From assembly GCA_016284885.1 (NCBI GenBank), contig JAEEPQ010000008.1:1-35845 (forward strand): a stretch of 35,845 bases of DNA, written 5' to 3'. Source of the DNA: Desulfovibrio sp. GTDB lineage: Bacteria > Desulfobacterota > Desulfovibrionia > Desulfovibrionales > Desulfovibrionaceae. Every line of letters begins with the position of its first letter. Within the stretch, counting starts at the first letter, position 1. The notes under the pieces were generated by a model, which was not told the origin of the DNA, made no database searches, and was given only the letters and a program-made list of their open reading frames with translations. Below are positions 16,751 to 25,731 of the stretch, in pieces. The position numbers and the translations under genes were made by a program.

Positions 16751-17333
16751 CTATACTATCCTTATTGCGTAGGGGGCGGCAATGGGCTCTCTGGCCGCCC
16801 CGGCGCCCCAGAGGGCGCATGCATGTCTTTGTGGGTTGCAGGGTGAACGCTTCGAGCCGGGGATGCCGGCAGTGCGCGGAAAAACGGTCCGCTGGCCGCG
16901 CACAGCAGGCTGGCGCGCCGCGGGAAAACTGGCTTGTCCCTGCCTCGGCGAAGAGGCGGGCCGGCAGGCGCAGGCGACCGCGTTCGGTGCGGAATGCGCG
17001 CCGGCGGGCCTTCGCCCGCGCTTGATCTCTGCGGGGAAGGGGCGCTCTCTCTGTCGCAGAGGCGCCTTGGCGGAAGATACGCAAAAGCAGGCAAATAGCA
17101 AGGGGGCGCCCTGCCGGACTGCAAAAAAAAGCGTCCGCTGCCGCCGCATCCTGGCTGGACCGGCGCTGGGCCGACGCTGGACTGGGGCTTGGCCAGCGCC
17201 GAATTGGCAGGGGGAGCGTTGTCTGCTAGGCTTCGCTGGGCCAAAGGAGCCGGGGGACGCTTGCGCCTTTCCCCAGTCCTGCACGCGCTTCATGCCAGCT
17301 TCCTGCCTCAACGACGCCGGGAGGTGTCCGTCA

Positions 17334-18617
17334 GTGCTCGCGTTCCACATCGTTACGCTCTTTCCCTCCTTTTTCGACTCCTGCCTGCAGGCGGGCCTCA
17401 TGGGCCGGGCCTTGGAGGCCGGCATCGTCAGCGTGGACTTCCACGATCCCCGCAGCTTTGCCACGGACCGGCACCGGCATGTGGACGACAGACCCTACGG
17501 CGGAGGCCCTGGCATGGTCATGCAGACGGCTCCGGTAGCCGATGCGCTCGCGTCCATTGCCCGCCCCGGGCGCATGCTCAGCATGGCGCCCAACGGCCGC
17601 AAGGCCACCCAGAACTTCATGCGCGAGCTGGCCCTCGAAGAGGACGTCACGCTGCTCTGCGGGCGCTACGAGGGCTTCGACGCCAGGCTTTACCGCCTCT
17701 TCCCCCTGGAGCCCGTCAGCGTCGGGGACATCGTGCTCAACGGCGGGGAGACGGCGGCCCTCGCCGTCATGGAGGCCGTTTCGAGGCTCGTGCCGGGCTT
17801 CATGGGAAAGGCGGCTTCTGGCGACGACGAGAGCTTCTCCCAGGGGCTGCTGGAATACCCCCACTTCACCCGGCCTCCCGTGCTTGGCGGCATCGGCGTG
17901 CCCGAGGTCCTCTTCGGCGGCAACCATGCGGCCATCGCCCGCTGGCGCCGGAACGAGGCGCTCGCCACCACGCTGGCGAGGCGACCCGAAATCTTCGAGG
18001 AGGCACGCCTTGATGCGCAAGACGGCGCGGTCCTCTCGAGCTTTGTCCGCACAAGCTGCGGACCTGCCGTCTCCTTCTGCCTCGTGCACGCGCCTGTGGT
18101 CGTGGAGGGGCACAGAACCGGCGCCTCCTCCCTCACCACCATGGACGTGCACGACCTCGCGCGCATTTCCCGCGCCTACGGCCTTGGCCCCTGCTACCTT
18201 GCCACGCCGCTGGAGGACCAGCGCGCCCTGATCGAGGGCATGATCCGGCACTGGGAACGCGCGGGCGGACGGGGACACGCCGACCGCGCCGAGGCCCTCA
18301 GGCTGGCCAGACCCGTGGCCGGCGTCGAGGAGGCGATGGCCTGCATGGAGCGCGACTTCGGCGAAGCGCCGCTCGTCGTGGCGACCTCGGCCAGTTGGCC
18401 GAAGAAGGGCTCCTGCGTTTCCTGCACCTGGATCCGGGAGCAGGCCAGGCGCCGTCCTGTCCTCATTCTGCTCGGCACCGCCCACGGCCTCTCGCCAAAA
18501 CTGGTGAAAAGCTGCGATGCCGTGCTTAGGCCCCTGCGCTTCATGGACTGGAACCACCTTGCCGTTCGCTCGGCTGCCGCCGTCATCGCCGACAGGATCG
18601 TGGGCGACTTCTGGTAG
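17334..18617 (+). CDS. trmD: tRNA (guanine37-N1)-methyltransferase TrmD fused to a C-terminal second SPOUT-type RNA methyltransferase domain
   Basis: VLAFHIVTLFPSFFDSCLQAGLMGRA...DDRPYGGGPGMVM...GDIVLNGGETAALAVMEAVSRLVPGFMG (TrmD); C-terminal VSFCLVHAPVVVEG...SSLTTMDVHDLARISRAYGLGPCYLATPLEDQ...PVLILLGTAHGLS. GTG start with GGGAGGTG upstream. Confidence 0.9.
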   Translation: MLAFHIVTLFPSFFDSCLQAGLMGRALEAGIVSVDFHDPRSFATDRHRHVDDRPYGGGPGMVMQTAPVADALASIARPGRMLSMAPNGRKATQNFMRELALEEDVTLLCGRYEGFDARLYRLFPLEPVSVGDIVLNGGETAALAVMEAVSRLVPGFMGKAASGDDESFSQGLLEYPHFTRPPVLGGIGVPEVLFGGNHAAIARWRRNEALATTLARRPEIFEEARLDAQDGAVLSSFVRTSCGPAVSFCLVHAPVVVEGHRTGASSLTTMDVHDLARISRAYGLGPCYLATPLEDQRALIEGMIRHWERAGGRGHADRAEALRLARPVAGVEEAMACMERDFGEAPLVVATSASWPKKGSCVSCTWIREQARRRPVLILLGTAHGLSPKLVKSCDAVLRPLRFMDWNHLAVRSAAAVIADRIVGDFW

Positions 18618-18669
18618 CTTTGGCAGCGCCGCCGGCACGCCGCGCCGCTTTGTCCCGCCCCTCCCGATA

Positions 18670-18726
18670 CCCGTCCCGATGCCTGTCTGGACGGGCTTTG
18701 CCGTCTTCCCCGGAGCTTTTCCGGGG
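18670..18726 (+). terminator. Two tandem hairpins after trmD
   Basis: CCCGTCC...GGACGGG then CTTTG; CCCCGGA-gcttt-TCCGGGG. Confidence 0.45.
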
Positions 18727-18832
18727 GAGGGGGCGCATCATGCTGAACGGCGTGGCAAAAATGCGTGTATGACTGAGAGAGGAAGCTTTGCTCGCTAGCT
18801 AATAACCGTATAAAAAACAATGGATTTTGCCC

Positions 18833-18872
18833 GTTGACATGAGGTCACGATTATGACTACAAGCGTGTCAAC
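18833..18872 (+). promoter_or_regulatory. Nested dyad containing a TTGACA box upstream of the TSUP gene; candidate operator/promoter
   Basis: GTTGACA (18833-18839) ... TGTCAAC (18866-18872) with inner GTCA-cgatta-TGAC (18844-18857). Confidence 0.5.
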
Positions 18873-18913
18873 AAAGGCGCAAATCCCTGCGCCCCCACCC
18901 TCGGGAGGATGCC

Positions 18914-19795
18914 ATGCTGTTCCCCGTTTCCGGCATTGAAGCGCCGTTCTTTGTTCCGCCGCTGGCAGCCTTTGCCGTCTCCTTCCTCTGCTCCATGGGA
19001 GGCGTTTCCGGCGCCTTCCTGCTCCTGCCCTTCCAGATTTCGGTGCTGGGCTGCACCTCGCCCAGCGTGAGCGCCACCAACCAGTTCTTCAACGTGGTGG
19101 CCACTCCCGGCGGCGTGTGGCGCTACGCGCGCGAGCGCCGCATGGTCTGGCCGCTGGCCCTGTGCGTGGCTGCCGGGACGCTTCCCGGCGTCTTCATCGG
19201 CGCCTGGATGCGCGTGGCCTGGCTCCCCGATCCACGAAATTTCAAGGTCTTTGCCGCCTTCGTGCTGCTCTGGATAGGCCTCAGGCTCCTGCCTGCCATT
19301 TTCGGCAAGGGCGGCGGCCGCAAGCCCGCGCCGGGCGGGGCGTCGGTGACCGACGTATCCTGGTCGCTTGCGCGCATCTCCTACCGCTTCGACGGCCAGG
19401 ACTGCTCCTGTCCGACCATGGCGCTCTTTGCCATCAGCCTGATCATCGGCGTGGTCGGCGGCTGCTACGGCATAGGCGGAGGCGCTATCATGGCCCCGCT
19501 GCTCGTGGGCTGGTTCAAGCTGCCTGTGCACACGACGAGCGGCGCTACCCTCTTCGGCACCTTCCTCACCTCGATTGCGGGCGTCGTCTTCTATTCCTGC
19601 CTGCAGCCCTTCTATCCGGGGATCGGCGTCTCGCCGGACTGGCTGCTGGGTCTGCTCTTCGGCCTTGGTGGCCTTGCCGGCATGTACTGCGGCGCGCGCT
19701 GCCAGAAGCACATATCCCCAGTCGCCATCAAGCTGTTGCTTTTCCTCGTGATCACCGGCACGGCGGCCAAGTTCCTGCTCGAATACTACCGCTAG
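18914..19795 (+). CDS. TSUP family (TauE/SafE) anion exporter
   Basis: 293-aa membrane protein with two repeat halves: FLCSMGGVSGAFLLLPFQISVLGCTSPSVSATNQFFNVVATPGGVWRYARERRM and IIGVVGGCYGIGGGAIMAPLLVGWFKLPVHTTSGATLFGTFLTS. Confidence 0.9.
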   Translation: MLFPVSGIEAPFFVPPLAAFAVSFLCSMGGVSGAFLLLPFQISVLGCTSPSVSATNQFFNVVATPGGVWRYARERRMVWPLALCVAAGTLPGVFIGAWMRVAWLPDPRNFKVFAAFVLLWIGLRLLPAIFGKGGGRKPAPGGASVTDVSWSLARISYRFDGQDCSCPTMALFAISLIIGVVGGCYGIGGGAIMAPLLVGWFKLPVHTTSGATLFGTFLTSIAGVVFYSCLQPFYPGIGVSPDWLLGLLFGLGGLAGMYCGARCQKHISPVAIKLLLFLVITGTAAKFLLEYYR

Positions 19796-20048
19796 GGAGA
19801 GGCTGCCATCCGGCATCGGCGCAGCTGCTCTGGGCAAGGCCTGAGGGGGCGTTGAGCCATGCGGCTGAGATGCCGCAGATGATCGCCTTGTGCCGGCGCC
19901 TCCCCAGAAGCCGAGAGGCCGGCGTTCCGCCTCGTCAGCCGCCCGGCTAGGGAAGCGCCGACAAAGGGGCTGTTCAACGGCACGATGCATCCAACTCCCT
20001 GCATTGTCGCAGGGGAGACAAGCCGATTCCGAACAAGTCAGCGCATCC

Positions 20049-20471
20049 CTAGAATTCGTACTTCATCTGGACGTTGCTCGGATAGTCGGTGCGGCTGTCG
20101 CTGACGCCGGGCAGGCCCACGCCCACCATGACCCTGTCGTTGAGACGCTTCGTCACGCCCCCGAACTGCAGGCCCTCGCGCCCCTTGACGATGCTCAGGC
20201 CCTGCCTGCGCGCGGCCTGGGTCAGGATGTCGTCCTTCTCCTTGTACTGCTCAGGATTCCGGCGCTTCATCTTCACGCGCCGCGTGCCTGCCGTCATGGA
20301 GGCGAGGCTGGATTTGCCACCGCCCCAGCCCTTGAAGACCTGCGCCTTGCTCCCCCGCGCGGCCGCGCAAGACTGCCCGGGGCAGACGGCGGAAAGGGAC
20401 AGGGTAAGCGCCAGCGCCAGCGCGATGGCGGACAGGGAAGGGATGCGGAGAAGGAATGTGCGGGAGGACAT
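20049..20471 (-). CDS. Predicted secreted hypothetical protein
   Basis: 140 aa with hydrophobic signal peptide MSSRTFLLRIPSLSAIALALALTLSLSAVCPGQSCAA. Confidence 0.6.
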   Translation of the reverse strand: MSSRTFLLRIPSLSAIALALALTLSLSAVCPGQSCAAARGSKAQVFKGWGGGKSSLASMTAGTRRVKMKRRNPEQYKEKDDILTQAARRQGLSIVKGREGLQFGGVTKRLNDRVMVGVGLPGVSDSRTDYPSNVQMKYEF

Positions 20472-20707
20472 GGCAGGGGCCTCGCTTGAGCTTCGTTGCC
20501 CCCACTTTTCCTCTTCGCTTTGGCTTTTGTCAATGATTCTTCAAGCAAAGCTTTAATATTGTGGCGTGGTCGCCTGCCGGCATGCGGCCGGCGAGTTTTT
20601 CTTCTATGCAGGCATGGGTCGATGGGGGTATGCTTTCCGCGCTTTCCCCCGCCCGGCATGCGCGAGCTCGCAGGGCCGGGGGGGCCTACGAGACAGGGAG
20701 GGGAAAT

Positions 20708-21385
20708 ATGGATGAGGTCTTTGCAGTGCGCGTCGCCATCGACGAGGGCGACATGGACAAGGCGTGCGGGCTCGTGGCAAGGCTTTCGAGCCCCAATGCC
20801 CAGGGCGATCACGGGCGCAGCGCCCTGCACTTTGCGGCCTGGCACAGGGGGGCCGCCTCCGTCGTGGCAAAGCTCATCGAGCTTGGCTGCGACGTGAACA
20901 TACGCTCTGAATTCGACGGCACGCCGCTTTTCGGCGCAGCCCGCCGCAACACGCCGGATGTCGTGCGCCGGCTGCTGGACGCGGGCGCCGACGTGACCAT
21001 CCGGGATGCCGAGGGCTGCACGGCCCTGCACTGCGCGGACTACCGCAACGTGGCGCTCCTGCTCGAACATGGTGCCGACGTCGGGGCCACGGATGTCCAC
21101 GGCAGGACGCCCCTGCACACGGCAGCCCAGCGCGACGATCCCGGCGCCTGCCGTCTGCTCGCCGATGCCGGCTGTCCTCTCGACGCGCAGGACAGCGGGG
21201 GACGGACCGCCCTGCGTCTCGCCGTGGAGGAGGATTTTGCCGACTCCTGCATCGAGCTGCTTTCGCTGGGTGCTGATCCCGGCGTCAGGGCCAATGACGG
21301 CCTCACCGCCGAGGAGTGGGCGTTGGCGCATCCGGCACAGTGCACCCTGGTGCTGGAGGAGGTCTTTCCTCAGAACCGCCGCTGA
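20708..21385 (+). CDS. Ankyrin repeat protein
   Basis: Repeats such as HGRSALHFAAWHRGAASVVAKLIELGCDVNIRSEFDGTPLFGAARRNTPDVVRRLLDAGADV and HGRTPLHTAAQRDDPGACRLLADAGC; GGGAGGGG RBS. Confidence 0.88.
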   Translation: MDEVFAVRVAIDEGDMDKACGLVARLSSPNAQGDHGRSALHFAAWHRGAASVVAKLIELGCDVNIRSEFDGTPLFGAARRNTPDVVRRLLDAGADVTIRDAEGCTALHCADYRNVALLLEHGADVGATDVHGRTPLHTAAQRDDPGACRLLADAGCPLDAQDSGGRTALRLAVEEDFADSCIELLSLGADPGVRANDGLTAEEWALAHPAQCTLVLEEVFPQNRR

Positions 21386-21594
21386 GGACCTGCCGTTCTT
21401 CGCGCCAGCACGAGGCGGGGAGGGGTCGTCTGGAGGACGCGCTGGATGAGCCCAGAGGCATCCGGCTTATGCTTTTTCTGTGGTCGCGCCTTGCGCGTCT
21501 CGGCTTGGAATGCCATAGAGCAAGGACAACGTCATGCGCGTGAGCGCCGCGCCCTGTGCAGGGGGAGGCTCTCCCGCCGTCAAGGAGAGAAATC

Positions 21595-22230
21595 ATGACA
21601 CCACTCACGCAGAATTACGAACACCTCGCTGCGACGGTCATTAAGGGGCTCGAGAAGCGGCAGATGGAGGGCTACTACTGCCCCGACAGCTCCTCTGCCG
21701 TTGCCAAAGCCCTCGAACTCATGCCTCAGGGCTCGAGCATCGCCTGGGGCGGTTCCATGACCCTCGCCCAGGTTGGCCTCATGGAGGCCATCCGCGCTGG
21801 CGGCTACGAGATCATTGACCGCGATCTCGCGAAGACGCCCGAAGAGAAGCGGCAAATGTACGCGCGCATCGTCGGGGCCGATTTCTTCCTCATGAGCACC
21901 AACGCCATCACCCAGCGGGGCGAGCTCATCAACATCGACGGCGCCGGCAACCGCGTCGGCCCTCTCTGCCACGGTCCCCGCAACGTGATTGTCGTTGCCG
22001 GCATGAACAAGATCGTGCCTGACGTTGAGAACGGCATCGCGCGGGTGCACCTCCAGGCCGCTCCGCCCAACTGCGTGCGCCTGGCCCGCAAGACGCCCTG
22101 CGCCGCGGCCGGCGTGTGCGGCGACTGCCACAGCCCTGACACCATCTGCTGCCACACCGTGGTGACCCGCCATGTGTTCCAGAAGGGCAGGGTCAAAGTC
22201 ATATTGGTCGGCCAGGAGCTGGGCTTCTAG
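21595..22230 (+). CDS. LUD domain (LutC/DUF162-like) protein
   Basis: MTPLTQNYEHLAATVIKGLEKRQMEGYYCPDSSSAVAKALELMPQGSSIAWGGSMTLAQVGLMEAI...NIDGAGNRVGPLCHGPRNVIVVAGMNKIV; RBS AAGGAGAG. Confidence 0.88.
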   Translation: MTPLTQNYEHLAATVIKGLEKRQMEGYYCPDSSSAVAKALELMPQGSSIAWGGSMTLAQVGLMEAIRAGGYEIIDRDLAKTPEEKRQMYARIVGADFFLMSTNAITQRGELINIDGAGNRVGPLCHGPRNVIVVAGMNKIVPDVENGIARVHLQAAPPNCVRLARKTPCAAAGVCGDCHSPDTICCHTVVTRHVFQKGRVKVILVGQELGF

Positions 22231-22311
22231 GCAATCGTCGCTCGTCAGCGGCACCTTGAGCGAAGCTGCCGGATCTGCCAGGTCTGCCTGGCATCTGGGC
22301 CCAGAGAATAA

Positions 22312-22340
22312 GGCGGCCGCCTGCAGTGCAGGCGGCCGCC
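22312..22340. repeat. 29-bp near-perfect palindrome GGCGGCCGCCTGCA-g-TGCAGGCGGCCGCC
   Basis: 14-bp perfect arms with 1-nt centre, followed by GCGCATTTGCGC. Confidence 0.7.
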
Positions 22341-22488
22341 GCGCATTTGCGCATCCCCAGGTGTGCGGAGGACGGCTGCAGCCTCGCAACGTCAAGGCTG
22401 TGTTGCTCTCAGCATGTTGAAATTGTTCATATTTTTTGGTTGAGGATGTCAAGGAGAGGAGGCGGGGGACAGCACGCAGGGCCTTAGG

Positions 22489-23400
22489 TCAGCGTACGCT
22501 GCGCACTCGAGGCATATGTCCCATCGCTTCGTGCAAGGCCTGCGGGATAGAGGGAATGATGTCGGCGACTTGCGTTGCAGGCGTGGCGCACGCCAGCTCG
22601 CCCGCCCGGCGCGCCGCCCAGCAGGCCATGGTGCAGGCCTCTGGCATGGGCATCCCGTGCGCGAGGAGTCCCGAGACGATGCCGGTGACGATGTCGCCGG
22701 TGCCGCCAACGGCCTCCAGCGCCGGCACCTGCGGCTCGCTGACAGACGCAAGGACAAGATCCCCTTGGCAGATGAGATCCTTGGCGCCTTTGACGAGGAG
22801 CCAGCGGGATGCGCCGCTACCCTGGCAGGCAAGAGTCAGCATCTGCTGCGGGCTTTGCTGGCCGGAGAGCAGAAAGCCCCGGGTGTAGAAGGGGTGGGGT
22901 GCCTGCTCGTCGGCGAGGAAGGCCAGCTCCCCCAGGTCCGGCGTGAAGAGGTCGTAGGCAGAGGCAAATCCGCTCATCTTGGCGGCATACATGAAGCCTG
23001 CGTCCGCCACGAGCAGGGGGCGGCTTGGCATGGCCTCGATGCCGGCCAGGACTCGGCCGTGGCCGTCTATGTCAGGGAAGAGGTAGTGGAAGGTGATGCC
23101 GGCCAGATCATGGCGCTCGGGAAGCTTGGCCTCGAGGCGCCGGTAGAGTGCACGGCTCCCCCTTCCTCGTCCTGCATCGCCGCAGAGAAGGGCCCGGGGA
23201 GGCTCGCCGCCGAGAGCTTTGAGTGTGCAGGCGCAGGCCGCAATCAGCGCCGGGGTTCCGCGACGAACGGGAAGACGGGCTGGCGAACAGTCTTTTTCGC
23301 CGGAGCCGAGGGAAACGATGCTGCCGTCCTCGAAATCCCATGCGTCCTCGCACAGGGAGAAGGCCTCGTCCGGGACGCTCCCGCATATCAGCCACGCCAT
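22489..23400 (-). CDS. Ribokinase-superfamily protein, NAD(P)H-hydrate dehydratase-like
   Basis: C-terminal anion-hole motif ALEAVGGTGDIVTGIVSGLLAHGMPMPEA; WLLVKGAKDLI. Start at 23400 (MAWLICGSVPDE) overlaps the DUF3343 gene. Confidence 0.75.
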   Translation of the reverse strand: MAWLICGSVPDEAFSLCEDAWDFEDGSIVSLGSGEKDCSPARLPVRRGTPALIAACACTLKALGGEPPRALLCGDAGRGRGSRALYRRLEAKLPERHDLAGITFHYLFPDIDGHGRVLAGIEAMPSRPLLVADAGFMYAAKMSGFASAYDLFTPDLGELAFLADEQAPHPFYTRGFLLSGQQSPQQMLTLACQGSGASRWLLVKGAKDLICQGDLVLASVSEPQVPALEAVGGTGDIVTGIVSGLLAHGMPMPEACTMACWAARRAGELACATPATQVADIIPSIPQALHEAMGHMPRVRSVR

Positions 23401-23996
23401 AGACGCCGGGCCTCCTCGAATGCCAGCTGGAGCGCGTAGGAGCAGAGCGTCTGGCCCTGCACCCGCGGCTCCTCGCACTCGTCTATCCGCTGTCCGGTGA
23501 TGCATTCCGCCAGTCGCGGCACGTCGGGACAGCCGCCGCCCGAGACGTTGACTATCGTGCCGGTCTTTTTGTCCACGGTGATTTTCATGTTGGCAGCCTT
23601 GACCATCCACCAGCCTCCCAGATCGCGGGTCTCGACGAGGGAGACCGGCTCCAGCAGCGGCCCGTCCACGGGAACGGCCCTGAGCGGCATGATGCCCCGT
23701 TCCGCCAGCGTCCGCCTGGCCGCCGGCTCAGCCATCAGATCGAACTGCACGGCCATGTCGCAGCCGGTGCGCAGGGCTGGCGGGGGTCCAACGACCCGGA
23801 TAGCAAAGCCCGCCTGCTGCAGGGCCTGCTCAGCCTGGATGACGTCGCCCGTCTGCTCGAAGAGGAGCAGGCCGAGCAGAGGCTGGCCTCTGCCGTCTCC
23901 AGGCTTGCCGGAGGCCTTTCCCTGGGAGTTTCCCTGGGAAGCACCCCGGGAAAATCTCAGGAAAAGGCCCTTCAGCTTGCTGGCAAGGCCGCTCAC
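23388..23996 (-). CDS. DUF3343 (putative Se/S carrier-like) domain protein with extra C-terminal domain
   Basis: GLLLFEQTGDVIQAEQALQQAGFAIRVVGPPPALRTGCDMAVQFDL is DUF3343-like; C-terminal MKITVDKKTGTIVNVSGGGCPDVPRLAECITG. GTG start overlaps the TusA-like stop (GTGA). Confidence 0.72.
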   Translation of the reverse strand: MSGLASKLKGLFLRFSRGASQGNSQGKASGKPGDGRGQPLLGLLLFEQTGDVIQAEQALQQAGFAIRVVGPPPALRTGCDMAVQFDLMAEPAARRTLAERGIMPLRAVPVDGPLLEPVSLVETRDLGGWWMVKAANMKITVDKKTGTIVNVSGGGCPDVPRLAECITGQRIDECEEPRVQGQTLCSYALQLAFEEARRLWRG

Positions 23997-24205
23997 TTGC
24001 GAAGCTCGAGCCGGACGGCGCCGCCGCCTTCGTCCTTGGCTTCCACGGCGAAGCCTTTCTTGCGGGCTGCGCGGGAGACGTTTTCCACGCTGGCTTCGTT
24101 GTCGACGAGGATGTCCAGCGGGGAACTGGCGTCGCTGGCGAGCGCCTGGTGGAGCATGACGACGGGCTGAGGGCAGGAAAGACCGCGGCAGTCTATGGTA
24201 CGCAT
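23993..24205 (-). CDS. TusA/SirA-like sulfur or selenium carrier protein
   Basis: MRTIDCRGLSCPQPVVMLHQAL with CPxP motif; 70 aa. Confidence 0.88.
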   Translation of the reverse strand: MRTIDCRGLSCPQPVVMLHQALASDASSPLDILVDNEASVENVSRAARKKGFAVEAKDEGGGAVRLELRK

Positions 24206-24231
24206 GACGAATCTCCTTTATTGCTGCGCTG

Positions 24232-25320
24232 CTATGCGTTTCTCTTGATGTGGGCGAAGCCGATGGCGAGGCAGACGACGAAGCCAAGCACCGTGGCGTG
24301 GATGCCGTAGGCACCTATGCCGGCGCCTGAGCTGGCGGTGCCGAAGTTATGGGCGAAGGCTGCGCCGCAGAGCATGCCGAGGGCAAAGAGGGCCGCGTCG
24401 CTGTCGCCTTCGCCGGCCATGAAGAGCTGACGGCCTGGGCAGCCGCCGGCGAGCGCGAAGGCGAGGCCTGCGGTGACCATGCCCATGAAGTTCCACAGCC
24501 CGTCGCTGTGGGCTATGGGCTGCTTTTCAAAGCCAAAGTTGAAGCTGCCGAAAAGCAGGTTGCAGACAAAGGCCGCAGCAAGCAGTGCCGCAACGCCAAG
24601 GAAGAGGTGGGCGTAGCGGAAGAGAATGAGATCGCGGAAGGCGCCCATGGTGCAGAAGCGGCTGCGCTGGGCGAGGACGCCGATGACGAAGGCGAGGCCG
24701 ATGGAGGCCAGGAAGGGCGCGTGCATGGAGCCGGGGCCCTTGACCGAGTAGAAGATCGGACCGCTCTGCGGCTGGCCGTCGACCTGCGGGAAGCAGAGGG
24801 CGAGGACGAGCAGACCGGCAACGAGCAGGGGGAAGGCGCAGCCTGTGAACGCGCTCTGCTGGGAGCTCCTGCCAAGGGAGTAGCCCTGGCGGAAGAATAT
24901 CGTGCCAATGCCGATGCCGGCGATAAGGCCGAGCAGGCCGATGATGGCGTTGGCGTCGCCGCCGGCGAGGCGAAGCAGGGCGCGCCAGGGGCAGCCGAGG
25001 AAGACCAGGGCGCCTATGGCCGCAATCATGCCAAGGACAAAGCGCACGAGAGGAGCAGAGCCTCCGCGTGGCTTGAATTCGCCGGAAGCGAGGGCCGCGG
25101 CGAGGGAGCCGAGCACCAGGCCCATGATCTCGGGGCGCAGGTACTGGACGACGGCCGCCCGGTGCAGGCCGAGGCCGCCTGCGACGTCGCGCTCGAAGCA
25201 GGCGATGCAGATGCCCATGTTGCCTGGGTTGCCCAGTTTCTGGAGCGCGACGGCGATGACGCCGATGACGGCACCGACCAGGATGACGCCTGGCGTTGTG
25301 GCAAAAAAGTTGCTCTTCAT
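24232..25320 (-). CDS. yedE: YedE-type selenium metabolism membrane protein (YeeE/YedE family)
   Basis: GNPGNMGICIACFERDVAGGLGLHRAAVVQYLRPEIMGLVLGS...GCPWRALLRLAGGDANAIIGLLGL...RSRFCTMGAFRDLILFR...GGCPGRQLFMAGEGDSDA. Confidence 0.9.
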   Translation of the reverse strand: MKSNFFATTPGVILVGAVIGVIAVALQKLGNPGNMGICIACFERDVAGGLGLHRAAVVQYLRPEIMGLVLGSLAAALASGEFKPRGGSAPLVRFVLGMIAAIGALVFLGCPWRALLRLAGGDANAIIGLLGLIAGIGIGTIFFRQGYSLGRSSQQSAFTGCAFPLLVAGLLVLALCFPQVDGQPQSGPIFYSVKGPGSMHAPFLASIGLAFVIGVLAQRSRFCTMGAFRDLILFRYAHLFLGVAALLAAAFVCNLLFGSFNFGFEKQPIAHSDGLWNFMGMVTAGLAFALAGGCPGRQLFMAGEGDSDAALFALGMLCGAAFAHNFGTASSGAGIGAYGIHATVLGFVVCLAIGFAHIKRNA

Positions 25321-25474
25321 TCCATGTCCCCTTTTGAGAGGCTGCAGGTTGCGGGGCAGGGCCCCGGAGATCCTTTGCAAGGAAACTGCGCTCTGTGCCG
25401 CAAGGGGGGGAATGGAGAGGGCCCTAGGGCCTGATCCGTTCGGCGCTCCTTTCCGGCGCAGGCAGATCGCTACG

Positions 25475-25495
25475 GGAACGCACGCCGTGCGTTCC
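25475..25495 (-). promoter_or_regulatory. Perfect hairpin GGAACGCAC-gcc-GTGCGTTCC in the yedE upstream region
   Basis: 9-bp perfect arms about 155 nt upstream of the yedE start. Confidence 0.4.
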
Positions 25496-25653
25496 GCCGA
25501 TCCAGATTCAGTTGCCGGAAAGGTGCATAAAAACCGCCAGTCTGGTTTTGCCAGCGGAAGGCATTTCCCGCAGGCCCTGCCATGGTATGCCTGCAGAGCG
25601 CCGGGGGTCAATGGGGGGCGGCGTTTTTTGGGAGGCTGGTGCGGGAAAGGAGA

Positions 25654-25697
25654 CGGCGGCCTGTTCTGGACCGGAGGAATGCCAGGACAGGCCGCCG
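25654..25697 (-). terminator. Hairpin after nadA (minus strand)
   Basis: CGGCGGCCTGT ... ACAGGCCGCCG, 11-bp stem; no strong T tail. Confidence 0.45.
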
Positions 25698-25731
25698 CAA
25701 AGGAAAAGGGGCAGGAAACGCGATCGCGCCG

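Noticed and set aside
17331-18638. 435-aa minus-strand ORF
   Set aside because: Shadow of trmD, which has clear conserved motifs.
24349-25434. 361-aa plus-strand ORF
   Set aside because: Shadow of yedE; composition is Ala/Glu/Gly-rich without domain signatures.
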